Assembly (NCBI GenBank): GCA_049282265.1
Contig: JBAPTR010000016.1
Span: 1-46,499, forward strand
Length of the DNA stretch: 46,499 bases
From: CAYUCJ01 sp049282265
GTDB lineage: Bacteria; Desulfobacterota; DSM-4660; Desulfatiglandales; Desulfatiglandaceae
Direction of reading: 5' to 3'
The notes under the pieces are model-generated. The model ran no database searches, was not told where the DNA came from, and was given only the letters and a program-made list of their open reading frames with translations. A program made the translations under genes and the position numbers. Positions 26,797 through 35,672 of the stretch are shown here, in pieces. Each line of letters starts with the position of its first letter. Within the stretch, counting starts at the first letter, position 1.

Positions 26797-27948
26797 TCAT
26801 TTCACGCTTTCAACGTATGCAAGATCCTGGTTTTGGGTATTCTTTGTTCCAATGGCAAGAATCCGTATCCCGCCCTTGACGTTCTTCTGGAAATAGAGTC
26901 TACCCGAGTAAGCGAAATCTACCTCAAGGACATTCATCTTGCCGCCCTTGCCGAATACCTTGCGCTTTACTGAAATCAAGTTATCATCTTCGTTCAGTTG
27001 ATGGATCACCTCCTCGGCTTTCAGCTTGAATTCCTCGGTGAGTTCTGAAAAACCGACAACAGCACGTTCGGATAATTCGAGATTCTTGTAAAGCAACCTG
27101 AAACGCTTTGCCACGTTATCATATTTCCCCTTCTTTTTTCTCCGCTTTTCTCCTTTGTCCGCCAACAGCTGGAATTTTTTTCTGAGGTCCTCGAGCTCCC
27201 TTTCCAGTGCCTCTCTGTACGTTCTTTGGTCCTGAAGACCCGCCTCTTGTTCCTCCATCTCTTCAAGGAGCCCATCAACGTCTTTCGCCAATGTCTGTTT
27301 TTCTTTCTTAAGGTTGCCTATTCTTTCAAAATATTCTCTTTCTTTGGCCACCACCTCTTCCAGTTCTTTCCTGCTATGGCTCAACTGGGCGCCAAGTTTC
27401 TCCATTTGGCTCCGGTGCGTCTCTTCCAGTCGCGCGCTTTCGGCAAGGCTTCTCTTTGTCACCAGGCGCAGGACCAGACCCGCCAGGCCCAGATAAAAGA
27501 TCAAGATGCCACTGGAAAGCCAGCTGTTATACCTGATTTTTATCTCGGCATCGATTGACAGACCCTCATCCAGGATCCTGTAGTTATCGGCTGCCACTTC
27601 CACGTAATTCAGGTCTGTGCGGTCCTGTTCACCTGGAGTGTTCATGTCCGGGTTGTATACCGGGGGATAAAGGATCCGCCCATTCCTGGTTTTAATTAGA
27701 ATATTGCTCCTGACACCGATTCTTGATTCAATGCTTTTATCCAGATACTTGCTGATATTTCTATTGATTTCTTCCTGGACCGTATAGCGGCCCTCATAGA
27801 GCGCATCAGGGTGTTGAATCAGGATATCGTTCAAGGTGGTGTTTTCCTGCTTCTGGAGATAGCTCTCCAGCGATTGGATGGTCAGAATGTAGCAGACAGG
27901 TGGTAGCACCATGCACAGGATGAGGATCTTGTATGGGATAATTTTCAT
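26797..27948 (-). CDS. Membrane coiled-coil protein with RelE/ParE-like tail
   Basis: 383 aa from ATG 27948 (MKIIPYKILILCM). Layout: one N-terminal membrane helix (about 5-24), an extracytoplasmic region of about 120 residues, a second membrane helix (about 146-166), a long charged coiled coil (about 175-285), and a C-terminal basic domain (about 290-383) with GRLYFQKNVKGGIRILAIG then TKNTQNQDLAYV. This end resembles the RelE/ParE toxin fold (GRIYF...GxKxxQ...). No antitoxin gene is adjacent. The function is unknown. No strong ribosome-binding site precedes 27948, and the longer frame from 28053 runs into a repeat. Confidence 0.65.
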   Translation of the reverse strand: MKIIPYKILILCMVLPPVCYILTIQSLESYLQKQENTTLNDILIQHPDALYEGRYTVQEEINRNISKYLDKSIESRIGVRSNILIKTRNGRILYPPVYNPDMNTPGEQDRTDLNYVEVAADNYRILDEGLSIDAEIKIRYNSWLSSGILIFYLGLAGLVLRLVTKRSLAESARLEETHRSQMEKLGAQLSHSRKELEEVVAKEREYFERIGNLKKEKQTLAKDVDGLLEEMEEQEAGLQDQRTYREALERELEDLRKKFQLLADKGEKRRKKKGKYDNVAKRFRLLYKNLELSERAVVGFSELTEEFKLKAEEVIHQLNEDDNLISVKRKVFGKGGKMNVLEVDFAYSGRLYFQKNVKGGIRILAIGTKNTQNQDLAYVESVK

Positions 27949-28002
27949 AATGCATGATTTGATGTAATCGCAAGGAGTCCGGTCGTCACGATTTTTTTTC
28001 TG

Positions 28003-28160
28003 ACGTCCGTCCATGGGCACAATGATGACTTCCAACGGTGTCGTCTTGTTCACCGGACCTCAGGAGGAGAGCCTGAGGGTCTTTTTCGGACGCTTTCTCA
28101 TGGTGCACTTGACACCCAGTTCCCATATGGACGGCTATTTGAGGTTTACGCCTCCAGAAG
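28003..28160. repeat. Mosaic palindromic repeat, copy R2
   Basis: Shares the block GTCCATGGGC-N-NATGATGACTTCC with 32803-32830, the GGAGGAGAGCCTGA block with 32857-32870, and CTTTCTCATNGTGCACTTG-ACA with the start of the window (11-30). It abuts the stop of the TPR gene at 28163 and lies upstream of the coiled-coil protein start. Confidence 0.7.
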
Positions 28161-28162
28161 GA

Positions 28163-30487
28163 TCAGGATCTACCGGCCCCTTTCTCTATTTCCTTCAGGA
28201 CCTTTCTTGCTTCCTTCGCGCCATCAAAGTCCTGAGAAAGCTTCAATGCCTTTTCGAGGCCTTCTTTCGCCTTCCCAAATTGCGAATTTTTAAAAAATGC
28301 CATGCCAAGGTGATACTGGATCGTGGGATTCCCGGCATCAGAGGCCAGGCTGTCCTGGAGTTCCGAGATGGCGTTCAGATAGCTCCCTTTCAGGTAATAG
28401 ATCCACCCCAAGGTGTCCATGACGCCCGCGTTTTTGGGCATCTGCTCCTTTGCGGTCTGGGCAAAACCAAGGGCCTCGTCGATGTTGCCACCCTTCGTGG
28501 CAAGATTCCATGCGAGATTATTGGCCGCAGGGGCAAAGTCCTTTTTGATCTCCAAGGCCTTTCTGTATTGTTTTTCTGCCTCTTCTGTCTTGCCTTGTTG
28601 ATCGTAGATGGCACCAAGCGCCATATAGGCTGGGAGGAATTTCGCATTCTTCTTCAGGATATTTTCATACTCCTCGATGGCATCGTTTACTCTGTGACCA
28701 CTCAGGTAGATACGGGCAAGTGATACATAAGGTCCCAGCAGATTCGGATCCGTATCAACGGCTTTCCTGAAATGTCTTTCGGCCTCTCCTGTGTCTCCCT
28801 TCGCAAGGTAAACTCTCCCCATAAGAGACTCGGCAAGGGCCTGGCCGGGAGGATAATGACCCATCTTCTCTTCTTGAGTCCTGCAGGTCTTCAGGGCCTC
28901 ATCAAACTTCTTCTTACCCAATTGTATGCCAACCAGAAGAGACAGGGCATCTACCTGCTTCGGATTTATCGCAAGCGCCTTTTCCAGGTTTCCCCGGGCC
29001 TTTTCAGGTCGACCCGTCAATTGGTAGAGAAGACCCAGGCGGACATAAGCCGGGGCGTAATCAGGGTTCGACTTGATGACCCCTTTGAAGATGGTCTCGG
29101 CAGCCTTTGGGTTCTTGTCAAGAATCTCCAGACTTCCCTTCAGCATCAACCCGTTGATCTGGTGAGGCGACACCTTGAGGACATTTTCGATCTGCTCCCG
29201 GGCCAACCCTTTGTCCTTCGCCCTAAGATACCCTTCTGCAAGGATGAGCCTTGCCTCCACGAACCTGGGGTTCAACTCAACCGCCTTGACCAGGTCTTTT
29301 TCAGCCAGGAGTCGCTTCCCCTGACCGAGGAGTGTCAGTGCCTTGAAATAGCGGGCCGACGCATTTCGAGGCCATTCTCGTACCACGAGATCGAATCGCT
29401 CCAGAGCAGCGGGAAAATCTTTCCTGATCAAAAGCAGCCGTCCCTTTAAGAAATTTGCAGCCACGTACCCTTTGTCTTTCTCAAGGATCCTGTCAACCAC
29501 GACCCGGGCCCTGTCCATTTTTCTGAAATCGAAATGGAGTTGGGCTATGGCCATCTGGATATTGCTGTCGTCCTTTTTGATGGATGCGGCCTTTTCAAAC
29601 GCCTCCAATGCCCTCTTGTAATCCTTTCGTCGGGCATAGAAGGCCCCCAGGTTCATCAATGGCGACACGGCATCCTTAGGGGCCAGTTCGGCAGCCTCCT
29701 GAAAAGTCTTTTCAGCATTTTCCCATTTTTCAGTCTGTTCATAGAATCGTGCGAGAAGGGGAAGATCCCTATACCTGGTCTCAGAGGCACTCAGCATCTT
29801 CTGAAGCTCTGCCTCGGCTTTGTCCCACTTGCCTTCGAAAGAATAGACCTTGGCAAGTTCCACATAGGCGACCTTTGATTTCGGCTTGAGCGATATGGCC
29901 GTTTCGTAAGCCTTCTTGGATTGGACAAGGTCTTTTTTCAGTAGATAAAGTCGCCCCAAAGAGAGATAGGTATTGAAGTGACTCGAATCAATTGTCGTGA
30001 TTTTTCTCAGGGTCTTTATCGCGGAATCGATATCTTTCTCCTGCACCATGACCCCGGCAAGAAGGGATAGTGCCTCGATATCGTTTTTTGATTTCTCCAG
30101 GAGAAGTTCGGCCTTTTTTCTGGCCTCATCGGGCTTTCTTGCCAGGAGAAAAATCTGTCCCAATTTGAGTTGGGCCTTGAAATTTTCCGGATTTGCAGAT
30201 ACTGCACGGGAAAAGGCCTGGAATGCTTCCCTTCCCTTCTTGAGTTTCAGGTAGGTCTCGCCCAGTTCATAGTAAGCGGCATCATCCTTCGGCGCCAACT
30301 GCACCACGTTCCTAAGCTCGATGACAGCCTCTTTGAGCTTGCCCTGCTGGATGTATTCGTGAGCGCGTTGCTCGTGATCGGCCTTTTTTTCTTCAGGGCT
30401 GGAGCATCCGAAGACAAGGGTGACGGTCAGCCATAGAAATAGGATTCTGTAAAGGGAGTGTTTATGTACTGAATGGGTTGACCTCAT
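28163..30487 (-). CDS. Long TPR lipoprotein (PrsT-like)
   Basis: 774 aa from ATG 30487, with GGAAAGGAA upstream. A signal peptide ends in the lipobox LVFGC, so the mature protein should be a lipid-anchored periplasmic or outer-membrane protein. The rest is about twenty 34-residue TPR repeats, for example AAYYELGETYLKLKKGREA and PAYVRLGLLYQLTGRPEKA. The start (HEQRAHEYIQQGKLKEAVIELRNVVQ) resembles TPR proteins of exosortase/exopolysaccharide systems. No exosortase, PEP-CTERM protein or polysaccharide gene is in the window, so the role is a scaffold of unknown partner. Confidence 0.8.
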   Translation of the reverse strand: MRSTHSVHKHSLYRILFLWLTVTLVFGCSSPEEKKADHEQRAHEYIQQGKLKEAVIELRNVVQLAPKDDAAYYELGETYLKLKKGREAFQAFSRAVSANPENFKAQLKLGQIFLLARKPDEARKKAELLLEKSKNDIEALSLLAGVMVQEKDIDSAIKTLRKITTIDSSHFNTYLSLGRLYLLKKDLVQSKKAYETAISLKPKSKVAYVELAKVYSFEGKWDKAEAELQKMLSASETRYRDLPLLARFYEQTEKWENAEKTFQEAAELAPKDAVSPLMNLGAFYARRKDYKRALEAFEKAASIKKDDSNIQMAIAQLHFDFRKMDRARVVVDRILEKDKGYVAANFLKGRLLLIRKDFPAALERFDLVVREWPRNASARYFKALTLLGQGKRLLAEKDLVKAVELNPRFVEARLILAEGYLRAKDKGLAREQIENVLKVSPHQINGLMLKGSLEILDKNPKAAETIFKGVIKSNPDYAPAYVRLGLLYQLTGRPEKARGNLEKALAINPKQVDALSLLVGIQLGKKKFDEALKTCRTQEEKMGHYPPGQALAESLMGRVYLAKGDTGEAERHFRKAVDTDPNLLGPYVSLARIYLSGHRVNDAIEEYENILKKNAKFLPAYMALGAIYDQQGKTEEAEKQYRKALEIKKDFAPAANNLAWNLATKGGNIDEALGFAQTAKEQMPKNAGVMDTLGWIYYLKGSYLNAISELQDSLASDAGNPTIQYHLGMAFFKNSQFGKAKEGLEKALKLSQDFDGAKEARKVLKEIEKGAGRS

Positions 30488-30546
30488 AACGCGTTCCTTT
30501 CCATTCCACAAAGACAGTTTTCCGTTGACCTCGAAGCATCATATGG

Positions 30547-30575
30547 AGCATACAAGCAAAGCAAAACAATGTCAA
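30547..30575 (-). promoter_or_regulatory. Sigma-70 type promoter for the TPR gene
   Basis: On the minus strand: TTGACA (30575-30570), a 17-base spacer and TATGCT (30552-30547). It leaves a leader of about 50 bases before ATG 30487. Confidence 0.5.
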
Positions 30576-30683
30576 ACCGTATCAGGTCAATCGGAAAATT
30601 TCGTCAGAATCTTTAGGAAATACGGTTACGTTGCATTGGTTTACCCTTTTCTGATATATTGAAAGAAATTGAAGGAAAAAGAC

Positions 30684-31736
30684 ATGCCCTTTTCTGTCAG
30701 GAAAATACTTGAAAATGATCCGGTGGAGGCCTCCGCCCCCTGTAGGATCGACGCCGGAGGCACGTGGGACATCAAGGCTATGGCCCTCCCCTTCGAAGCG
30801 ATCCGCCCTGTTACGGTCAATATGGCGCTCAACCTCAGGACGAGAGTAACCCTATCTGCCTTCGAGGATCTCAGAATCAAGATCTCGTCCCATGGATTTT
30901 CAAAAGGAGAGGTCTTTGCCGTGGACGGCCTCCCCCTTGATTCTCCCTTTGGTCTCTTTTTTACGGCCGTCTCTCACTTTGCCTTTCATGGTCTGGAAGT
31001 GCAGATAAGTTCGGAATCGCCGGTAAAATCGGCCCTGGGAGGTTCAAGCACCGCCCTGGTTGCATTGATCAAGGCCCTGGACAAAATAAACGCCCGCCTG
31101 GGGCAAAAAGAGCGGAGTCCTCGGGATATCCTCCATCTGGCCTATCAACTGGAAGACGCTGCGGCAGGGGGCAATTGCGGAATCCAGGACCAGGGGGCGG
31201 CGACCTACGGGGGCGTGAATCTCTGGACCTGGCATTTCGGAAACCCGGTCAGTCCATTTGACAGGACTGTTTTGTTGGAAAACAGGGAACTGGACACATT
31301 ATCAAAACATGTGATCGTGGCCTATAGCGGCGAGAGCCATGTCTCATCCACCACCAACAGAAAATGGCTTAAGGAATTCCTCTCGGGCGAGACCCGAGAG
31401 GGATGGCTCAGGGTCAACGAAATGGTACGAGATTTCTCGCGGAAAATACAGAACCGTGAATGGTCGGAGGCGGCACATATCCTCCAGCAGGAAATGGCTC
31501 TGAGGAAGGAGATAACCCCCGAAGCCCTCATCCCCATTACCCAAACCCTGATCCAACAGGCAGAACGGGCGGGATGCGGTGCCAGGTTTGCCGGGGCCGG
31601 TGCAGGTGGCACCGTGTGGACGATCGGAAATCTGGAGGATATCGGTAGAGTACGAAAGGCATGGGAGAACACCCTGGCTCCGATCAAAGGAGCTGGGGTA
31701 CTCCGTTGTCGGATTGATCAAACGGGTGTGATCTGA
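30684..31736 (+). CDS. GHMP family sugar kinase
   Basis: 350-aa kinase with the GHMP order: N-terminal substrate-binding APCRIDAGGTWDI, the phosphate loop SALGGSSTALVAL (around residue 118) and a C-terminal glycine-rich motif AGCGARFAGAGAGG. It resembles heptose 7-phosphate kinases and related sugar kinases, such as those of LPS or capsule sugar synthesis. Substrate is not settled, and fucose- or heptose-type sugars are both possible. ATG 30684 has GAAGGAA 7 bases upstream. The earlier TTG at 30669 is not needed. It is divergent from the TPR gene. Confidence 0.8.
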   Translation: MPFSVRKILENDPVEASAPCRIDAGGTWDIKAMALPFEAIRPVTVNMALNLRTRVTLSAFEDLRIKISSHGFSKGEVFAVDGLPLDSPFGLFFTAVSHFAFHGLEVQISSESPVKSALGGSSTALVALIKALDKINARLGQKERSPRDILHLAYQLEDAAAGGNCGIQDQGAATYGGVNLWTWHFGNPVSPFDRTVLLENRELDTLSKHVIVAYSGESHVSSTTNRKWLKEFLSGETREGWLRVNEMVRDFSRKIQNREWSEAAHILQQEMALRKEITPEALIPITQTLIQQAERAGCGARFAGAGAGGTVWTIGNLEDIGRVRKAWENTLAPIKGAGVLRCRIDQTGVI

Positions 31737-31789
31737 AAATCCCGGCCTGCGGAAAAACCCGTTCCTCAATATTTCCGGTGCGAATTTGA

Positions 31790-31810
31790 TTTTTTTACGA
31801 AGCCGTCAAC
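31790..31810. repeat. Degenerate repeat terminus at a stop codon
   Basis: TTTTTTTACGAAGCCGTCAA resembles the reverse complement of the terminus at 46371 (TTTGATGACTTCGTAAAAAG). It contains the TGA stop of the gene at 31806 on the minus strand. Confidence 0.4.
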
Positions 31811-32078
31811 TTTTCATCTCATTGTAAACAGACCCCAGATCACGTCTTTCATAAAAAGATCTGAATTCTTTTAAAAGGGCATTGGTCGCCTTCTCGACCA
31901 TGAGGATGTCCCCTTCTGACACCGCCCCCATATCCAGGGTTTGGAGGTTCCTTTTCAGCTCATCGAACTGATTCAAAAAGGTTTTCTGATCGTGTTCGGC
32001 GCCGAAAATCTTGTGCACATCAATGATGGTGCCTATGCAGGTCTCAACTCTCAAGCGAAAGGTGTCTTTCAGATCCAT
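31806..32078 (-). CDS. Small helical hypothetical protein (90 aa)
   Basis: Family not recognised. The sequence is rich in charged helices with no cysteine cluster, signal peptide or membrane segment. Segments such as DLKDTFRLRVETCIG and LLKEFRSFYERRDLG suggest an all-helical bundle. It lies 11 bases after the zinc-ribbon/receiver gene, so the two are probably cotranscribed and may work together. Its stop falls in a repeat terminus. Confidence 0.6.
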   Translation of the reverse strand: MDLKDTFRLRVETCIGTIIDVHKIFGAEHDQKTFLNQFDELKRNLQTLDMGAVSEGDILMVEKATNALLKEFRSFYERRDLGSVYNEMKS

Positions 32079-32089
32079 GTGCCGGGTTC

Positions 32090-32761
32090 TCAGGCCTTTC
32101 CTGTTTCCCTTAGAGTTTCCATAAATACCTTATAAAACTTTTCATTCTCTGAAGTGACCTTTTTCAAGATGACCGCCAGTTGCCCCACATCCTTCTCATT
32201 GACCACCAGGTTGACGCTCAAGGCAAAAGCCGTCATCTGGTCCATGGTCTTGAAATGCTTTCCCACAGTGACCACGAACATCCGGCGTCTCTCCGGCATG
32301 GACAGATGGTTCAGGTAGTCAAGAACAGGACTCTGGTCCAGTGAAACCCCGCCGAAATCTTCATCGAAGATCACCAAGTCAAAATGATGAAGGCGCATCT
32401 TTCCAATGCCTTTTCTGGTATTCTCAGCCAAGACGCATTTGAATTCGAGCGTTTCCACGGCCTGCTTCACCGGATTGATACGCGCTTCATCTTCTCCCAT
32501 CACGAGTGCCAGTCTGATCCCTTCTTCATAATACTCAAGGGCCTCATCCTCATCTTCAAATACATAGGGCCTTGCGCTGCCGGCGACCTCGGTTGGCGTT
32601 TCGATATCACCGGGGGATGGCCGGCCACCGGGCACAGTCCTGGCATCGAGCGTCAGTTTTTCTTTGCATCTGGGACATGTGGCACTGACTGTCTGGCCCT
32701 TTGGGATTCTTTCATCAGGAATATTTAATTTTGCCTTGCAATGCTTGCAAATGACTTCCAT
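32090..32761 (-). CDS. Zinc-ribbon plus receiver-like protein
   Basis: 223 aa from ATG 32761, with GAGAGG upstream. An MJ0042-type zinc ribbon is at the N-terminus: CKHC (residues 5-8) and CPRC near 32. A variable acidic linker follows, then a receiver-like domain (about 80-205) with acidic start GEDEA, a possible phosphoacceptor in LVIFDED, a threonine in VVTVG and a lysine in NEKDV. No output domain. The frame from 32830 would begin inside repeat R3, so it is rejected. Upstream of pilT genes only by repeat R3. A pilus or signalling link is inference. Confidence 0.7.
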   Translation of the reverse strand: MEVICKHCKAKLNIPDERIPKGQTVSATCPRCKEKLTLDARTVPGGRPSPGDIETPTEVAGSARPYVFEDEDEALEYYEEGIRLALVMGEDEARINPVKQAVETLEFKCVLAENTRKGIGKMRLHHFDLVIFDEDFGGVSLDQSPVLDYLNHLSMPERRRMFVVTVGKHFKTMDQMTAFALSVNLVVNEKDVGQLAVILKKVTSENEKFYKVFMETLRETGKA

Positions 32762-32782
32762 GTCTTCTAGCCTCTCTAAAAT

Positions 32783-33041
32783 TGATGGAACCGTAAAAAA
32801 TCCGTCCATGGGCGCGATGATGACTTCCAAGGAAGTCGTTTTATTACTGGAGCTCAGGAGGAGAGCCTGACACTCTTTTTCAGATGCTTTCTAAACACCA
32901 CGGTGGAGATGGACGGCCATTCTGGGTTGGGTGCCAAGTGCACTATGAGAAAGCGTTCGAAAAAGACCCTCAGGTTCTCCTCCCATTCGTTGCTCATAGG
33001 CTGCCGCTAGGGGCATCAATCAGCTTTTTGCAAAGCATCAG
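32783..33041. repeat. Mosaic palindromic repeat, copy R3
   Basis: Starts with TGATGGAACCGTAAAAAA (32783-32800), one of the family termini. Two arms of about 25 bp pair: GGAGGAGAGCCTGA + CACTCTTTTTC (32857-32881) with GAAAAAGACCC + TCAGGTTCTCCTCC (32959-32983), with a few mismatches. The right end, CAGCTTTTTGCAAAGCATCAG (33021-33041), is a worn version of the terminus at 36132. Parts recur at 1-235 in reverse orientation. Confidence 0.75.
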
Positions 33042-33046
33042 AATTC

Positions 33047-34222
33047 CTATGGCCTGTCTTTATTCCCGTATTCGCTGTCCAGGGCAAGCCCCTCAATTGA
33101 GGTGGTCTTTTCTCCCCGTGCCGCTTTGATGGAATCGATGCTCCTCCCGACGATCCCCTTCCTGGACGCATAGCTCAAGGCGGTTTCTTCGGTAATCAGG
33201 CCCTTCCGGTAAAGGTCCGAAATGGATTGGTCGAAAGTCATCATTCCGAAAGGTTGGCTCCCTTCAATTATTTCATAGAACGTCTTTCCCTCAGACTCCC
33301 CATGCATGACACTGTCCTTTACCCGGAGGTTGGCTCCCATGATCTCAAATGCTGCAACCCTTCGCCCACCTTCCCTTCGGGGCAGGAGTCGCTGAGACGC
33401 TACCCACCGGAGTGATTCGGCCAACCGTGAGCGAATCTGCCGCTCTTCGTCCTGTTCGAACATTCCAATAATCCTGTTGACCGTCTGCCCTGCGTCCACG
33501 GTATGAATCGTACTCAGCACGAGGTGACCTGTCTCCGCCGCTGAAAGTGCGATTTCCACGGTTTCGCGGTCTCTCATTTCACCCACCAGGATGACCTTTG
33601 GGGCCTGCCTGAGGGCCGCGCGCAGACCGGAGGCAAAACTGTCAAAATCTGCGCCCAGTTCTCGTTGATTAAAAGTCCCTTTCTTCTGGGAATGCACATA
33701 TTCCACAGGGTCTTCAAGGGTCACCACATGGACTGAAAACTTCTCGTTTATTTCATTCAGGACGGCAGCCAGTGAGGTGGACTTGCCCGTACCGGTGGCC
33801 CCCGTTACCAGGATAATGCCATTTCGTTCCCGGGTCATTTTTGAGAAGGCGTCCGGCAACCCCAGTTCCTCTATGGTAGGCACCCTGTTTTCAAGCTGCC
33901 TCATTACGGTTGTGTAGCATCCCTTCTGTGAAAACACGTTGACCCTGAAACGTGCCTTTCCCGCCAGGTGATAGGACAAGTCACAAGAGCCTTCCTCAAG
34001 GAGAATTCTTGTCAGACGCCGATCCCCGCTTACCAGGTTGAGTGCGAAAACTTCAGCCTGGTAGGGTGTCAATCGATGGATGGGAGGGTCCAGATTCACC
34101 GGCATGAGCTGTCCTGAACTCTCTACCTGGAATGCTTTATCAACGGTCACGTTAAAATCAGAAACGTTATCATAAGACTCGAGCATAACCGTGAGAATGT
34201 AATCCAGTTGTTGCTTTTTCAT
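33047..34222 (-). CDS. PilT/PilU-family type IV pilus retraction ATPase
   Basis: 391-aa hexameric ATPase family powering pilus disassembly, at the inner face of the cytoplasmic membrane. Walker A GATGTGKST (141-149), Asp box (VVTLEDPVEY), Walker B (VILVGEMRD), and the His box (GHLVLSTIHT). The N-terminal domain lacks the usual ASDLHL start and reads SDFNVTV, so it is a divergent paralogue. It is downstream of the PilT gene at 34299 on the same strand, separated by the 52-bp hairpin 34245-34296. Confidence 0.88.
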   Translation of the reverse strand: MKKQQLDYILTVMLESYDNVSDFNVTVDKAFQVESSGQLMPVNLDPPIHRLTPYQAEVFALNLVSGDRRLTRILLEEGSCDLSYHLAGKARFRVNVFSQKGCYTTVMRQLENRVPTIEELGLPDAFSKMTRERNGIILVTGATGTGKSTSLAAVLNEINEKFSVHVVTLEDPVEYVHSQKKGTFNQRELGADFDSFASGLRAALRQAPKVILVGEMRDRETVEIALSAAETGHLVLSTIHTVDAGQTVNRIIGMFEQDEERQIRSRLAESLRWVASQRLLPRREGGRRVAAFEIMGANLRVKDSVMHGESEGKTFYEIIEGSQPFGMMTFDQSISDLYRKGLITEETALSYASRKGIVGRSIDSIKAARGEKTTSIEGLALDSEYGNKDRP

Positions 34223-34244
34223 GCTCTGGCTTCCTTTCCAGGAC

Positions 34245-34296
34245 CTGATGGAATCGTAAAAAGTCCGGTCCTCAGGACTCTTTACGATTCCATCAG
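34245..34296. repeat. 52-bp perfect hairpin, two repeat termini head to head
   Basis: CTGATGGAATCGTAAA (34245-34260) pairs with TTTACGATTCCATCAG (34281-34296), 16 bp without mismatch, continued by AGTCC/GGACT. The loop is about 8 bases. The arms are the terminus of the larger repeats at 35673 and 36132. It could also act as a terminator or mRNA stabiliser between pilT and the second ATPase gene, but no T-run follows. Confidence 0.8.
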
Positions 34297-34298
34297 AC

Positions 34299-35381
34299 CT
34301 AAACTTCCGTAAAATCCTCTGGTGGATTTTTCAGAAACGGCAAGAATCTCATTTTATCGTTTGCCTTCGCATACGCATCGTCGGGGCTGATGGTCTTCTG
34401 CTTCATGAGGTCCATGATGGCATCATCCAGGGACTGCATGCCAAATTTCTTTCCAGTCTGCAGCATGGAGGGAATCTGAAAAGTCTTACCTTCACGCACC
34501 AGGTTTCTCACCGCGGGTGTGGCGATCATGATCTCTAGGGCGGCCACACGCCCTTTTCGATCAATTCGTTTGAACAAGGTCTGTGCAACCACAGCCCTCA
34601 GGCCATCGGCCAGTGTGTTTCTGATCTGCTCCTGCTGGCTGACGGGGAAAACCTCGATGATCCTGTCCACGGTCTTTGCCGCGCTGGTCGTGTGGAGGGT
34701 GGCAAAGACCAGATGTCCGGTCGCGGAAGCCTCAATAGCCAGGGCAATGGTTTCGAGGTCACGCATTTCCCCGACCATAATAATATCGGGGTCTTCACGA
34801 AGTGCGCCACGAAGTGCGGCTGCAAAAGAGTGGGTATGGAGGCCAACCTCGCGATGGTTCACCACGGCTTTTTCACTTTTATGGACGAACTCAATTGGGT
34901 CCTCAACGGTCAGGATATGCTCCTTGCGGGTCCTGTTTGCTTCGTGAACGATCGCAGCGAGGGTGGTGGATTTTCCGCTGCCTGTCGGCCCCGTAACAAG
35001 AACCAGGCCTCTGGGGAGGCTCGCCAGCCTGGTCACAATGGGCGGAAGCCCCAATTGTTCGCAGGTGAGAATGGCCGATGGAATTTCGCGAAAAACTGCG
35101 CCAATACCGTATTTTTGCTGGAAAAAATTCGCCCGGTATCTTGAGAGTCCCGGAATCTCGTAGGCAAAGTCCACATCGCCCGTTTCTTCAAAGACTTTCA
35201 CCTTTTCCTCTGGGGCGATTTCGTAAAGCATGGCCTTTAAGGAATCATTTTCAAGTTCTTTATACTTAACTCTCTCCAACGAACCGTCTATCCTCAAAAT
35301 CGGCTGCTCGCCTGAAACAAGGTGCAGGTCGGAAGCCCCTTGTTCGTTCATCAGCTTGAAAAAGGCATCTATCTGTGCCAT
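34299..35381 (-). CDS. pilT: Twitching motility ATPase PilT
   Basis: Retraction motor of type IV pili, 360 aa from ATG 35381 (MAQIDAFFKL), with GGGAGGATC before it. It has the ASDLHL start (16-21), Walker A GPTGSGKST (about 126-134), Asp box (ILTVEDPIEF), Walker B (DIIMVGEMRD) and GHLVFATLHT. All catalytic signatures are intact. A longer frame from 35426 adds 15 residues overlapping the leader. A sigma-70 promoter at 35418 fits the shorter start. The stop is next to hairpin 34245-34296. Confidence 0.93.
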   Translation of the reverse strand: MAQIDAFFKLMNEQGASDLHLVSGEQPILRIDGSLERVKYKELENDSLKAMLYEIAPEEKVKVFEETGDVDFAYEIPGLSRYRANFFQQKYGIGAVFREIPSAILTCEQLGLPPIVTRLASLPRGLVLVTGPTGSGKSTTLAAIVHEANRTRKEHILTVEDPIEFVHKSEKAVVNHREVGLHTHSFAAALRGALREDPDIIMVGEMRDLETIALAIEASATGHLVFATLHTTSAAKTVDRIIEVFPVSQQEQIRNTLADGLRAVVAQTLFKRIDRKGRVAALEIMIATPAVRNLVREGKTFQIPSMLQTGKKFGMQSLDDAIMDLMKQKTISPDDAYAKANDKMRFLPFLKNPPEDFTEV

Positions 35382-35417
35382 AAGATCCTCCCACGGGTTT
35401 TGGACTTTAACGCGTTT

Positions 35418-35445
35418 ATTATACACAGGGGCCGGCCGTGTTCAA
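35418..35445 (-). promoter_or_regulatory. Sigma-70 type promoter for pilT
   Basis: On the minus strand: TTGAAC (35445-35440), a 16-base spacer and a perfect TATAAT (35423-35418). The predicted leader is about 30 bases. The sequence further upstream (35446-35672) shows no gene or other clear feature. Confidence 0.6.
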
Positions 35446-35672
35446 CCATAAAATGGATTACATGCTATCTGCCGCCTGTGTTCATGAGCAAGGAAGGCTC
35501 TGAACATTTTTCTGCAACAAACCCATACCCCCTCCTCTGCGCTGATGCATCGATCGATCACGGCAGGGTCAGGGCATTCCTTCCCGGAATGAAACTATTT
35601 ACCTTGTGCTTCTAACACGACAAACTATTCTACCGGTAATCCCTTCGCAAAATCCATGCCACGGAACAAGTT

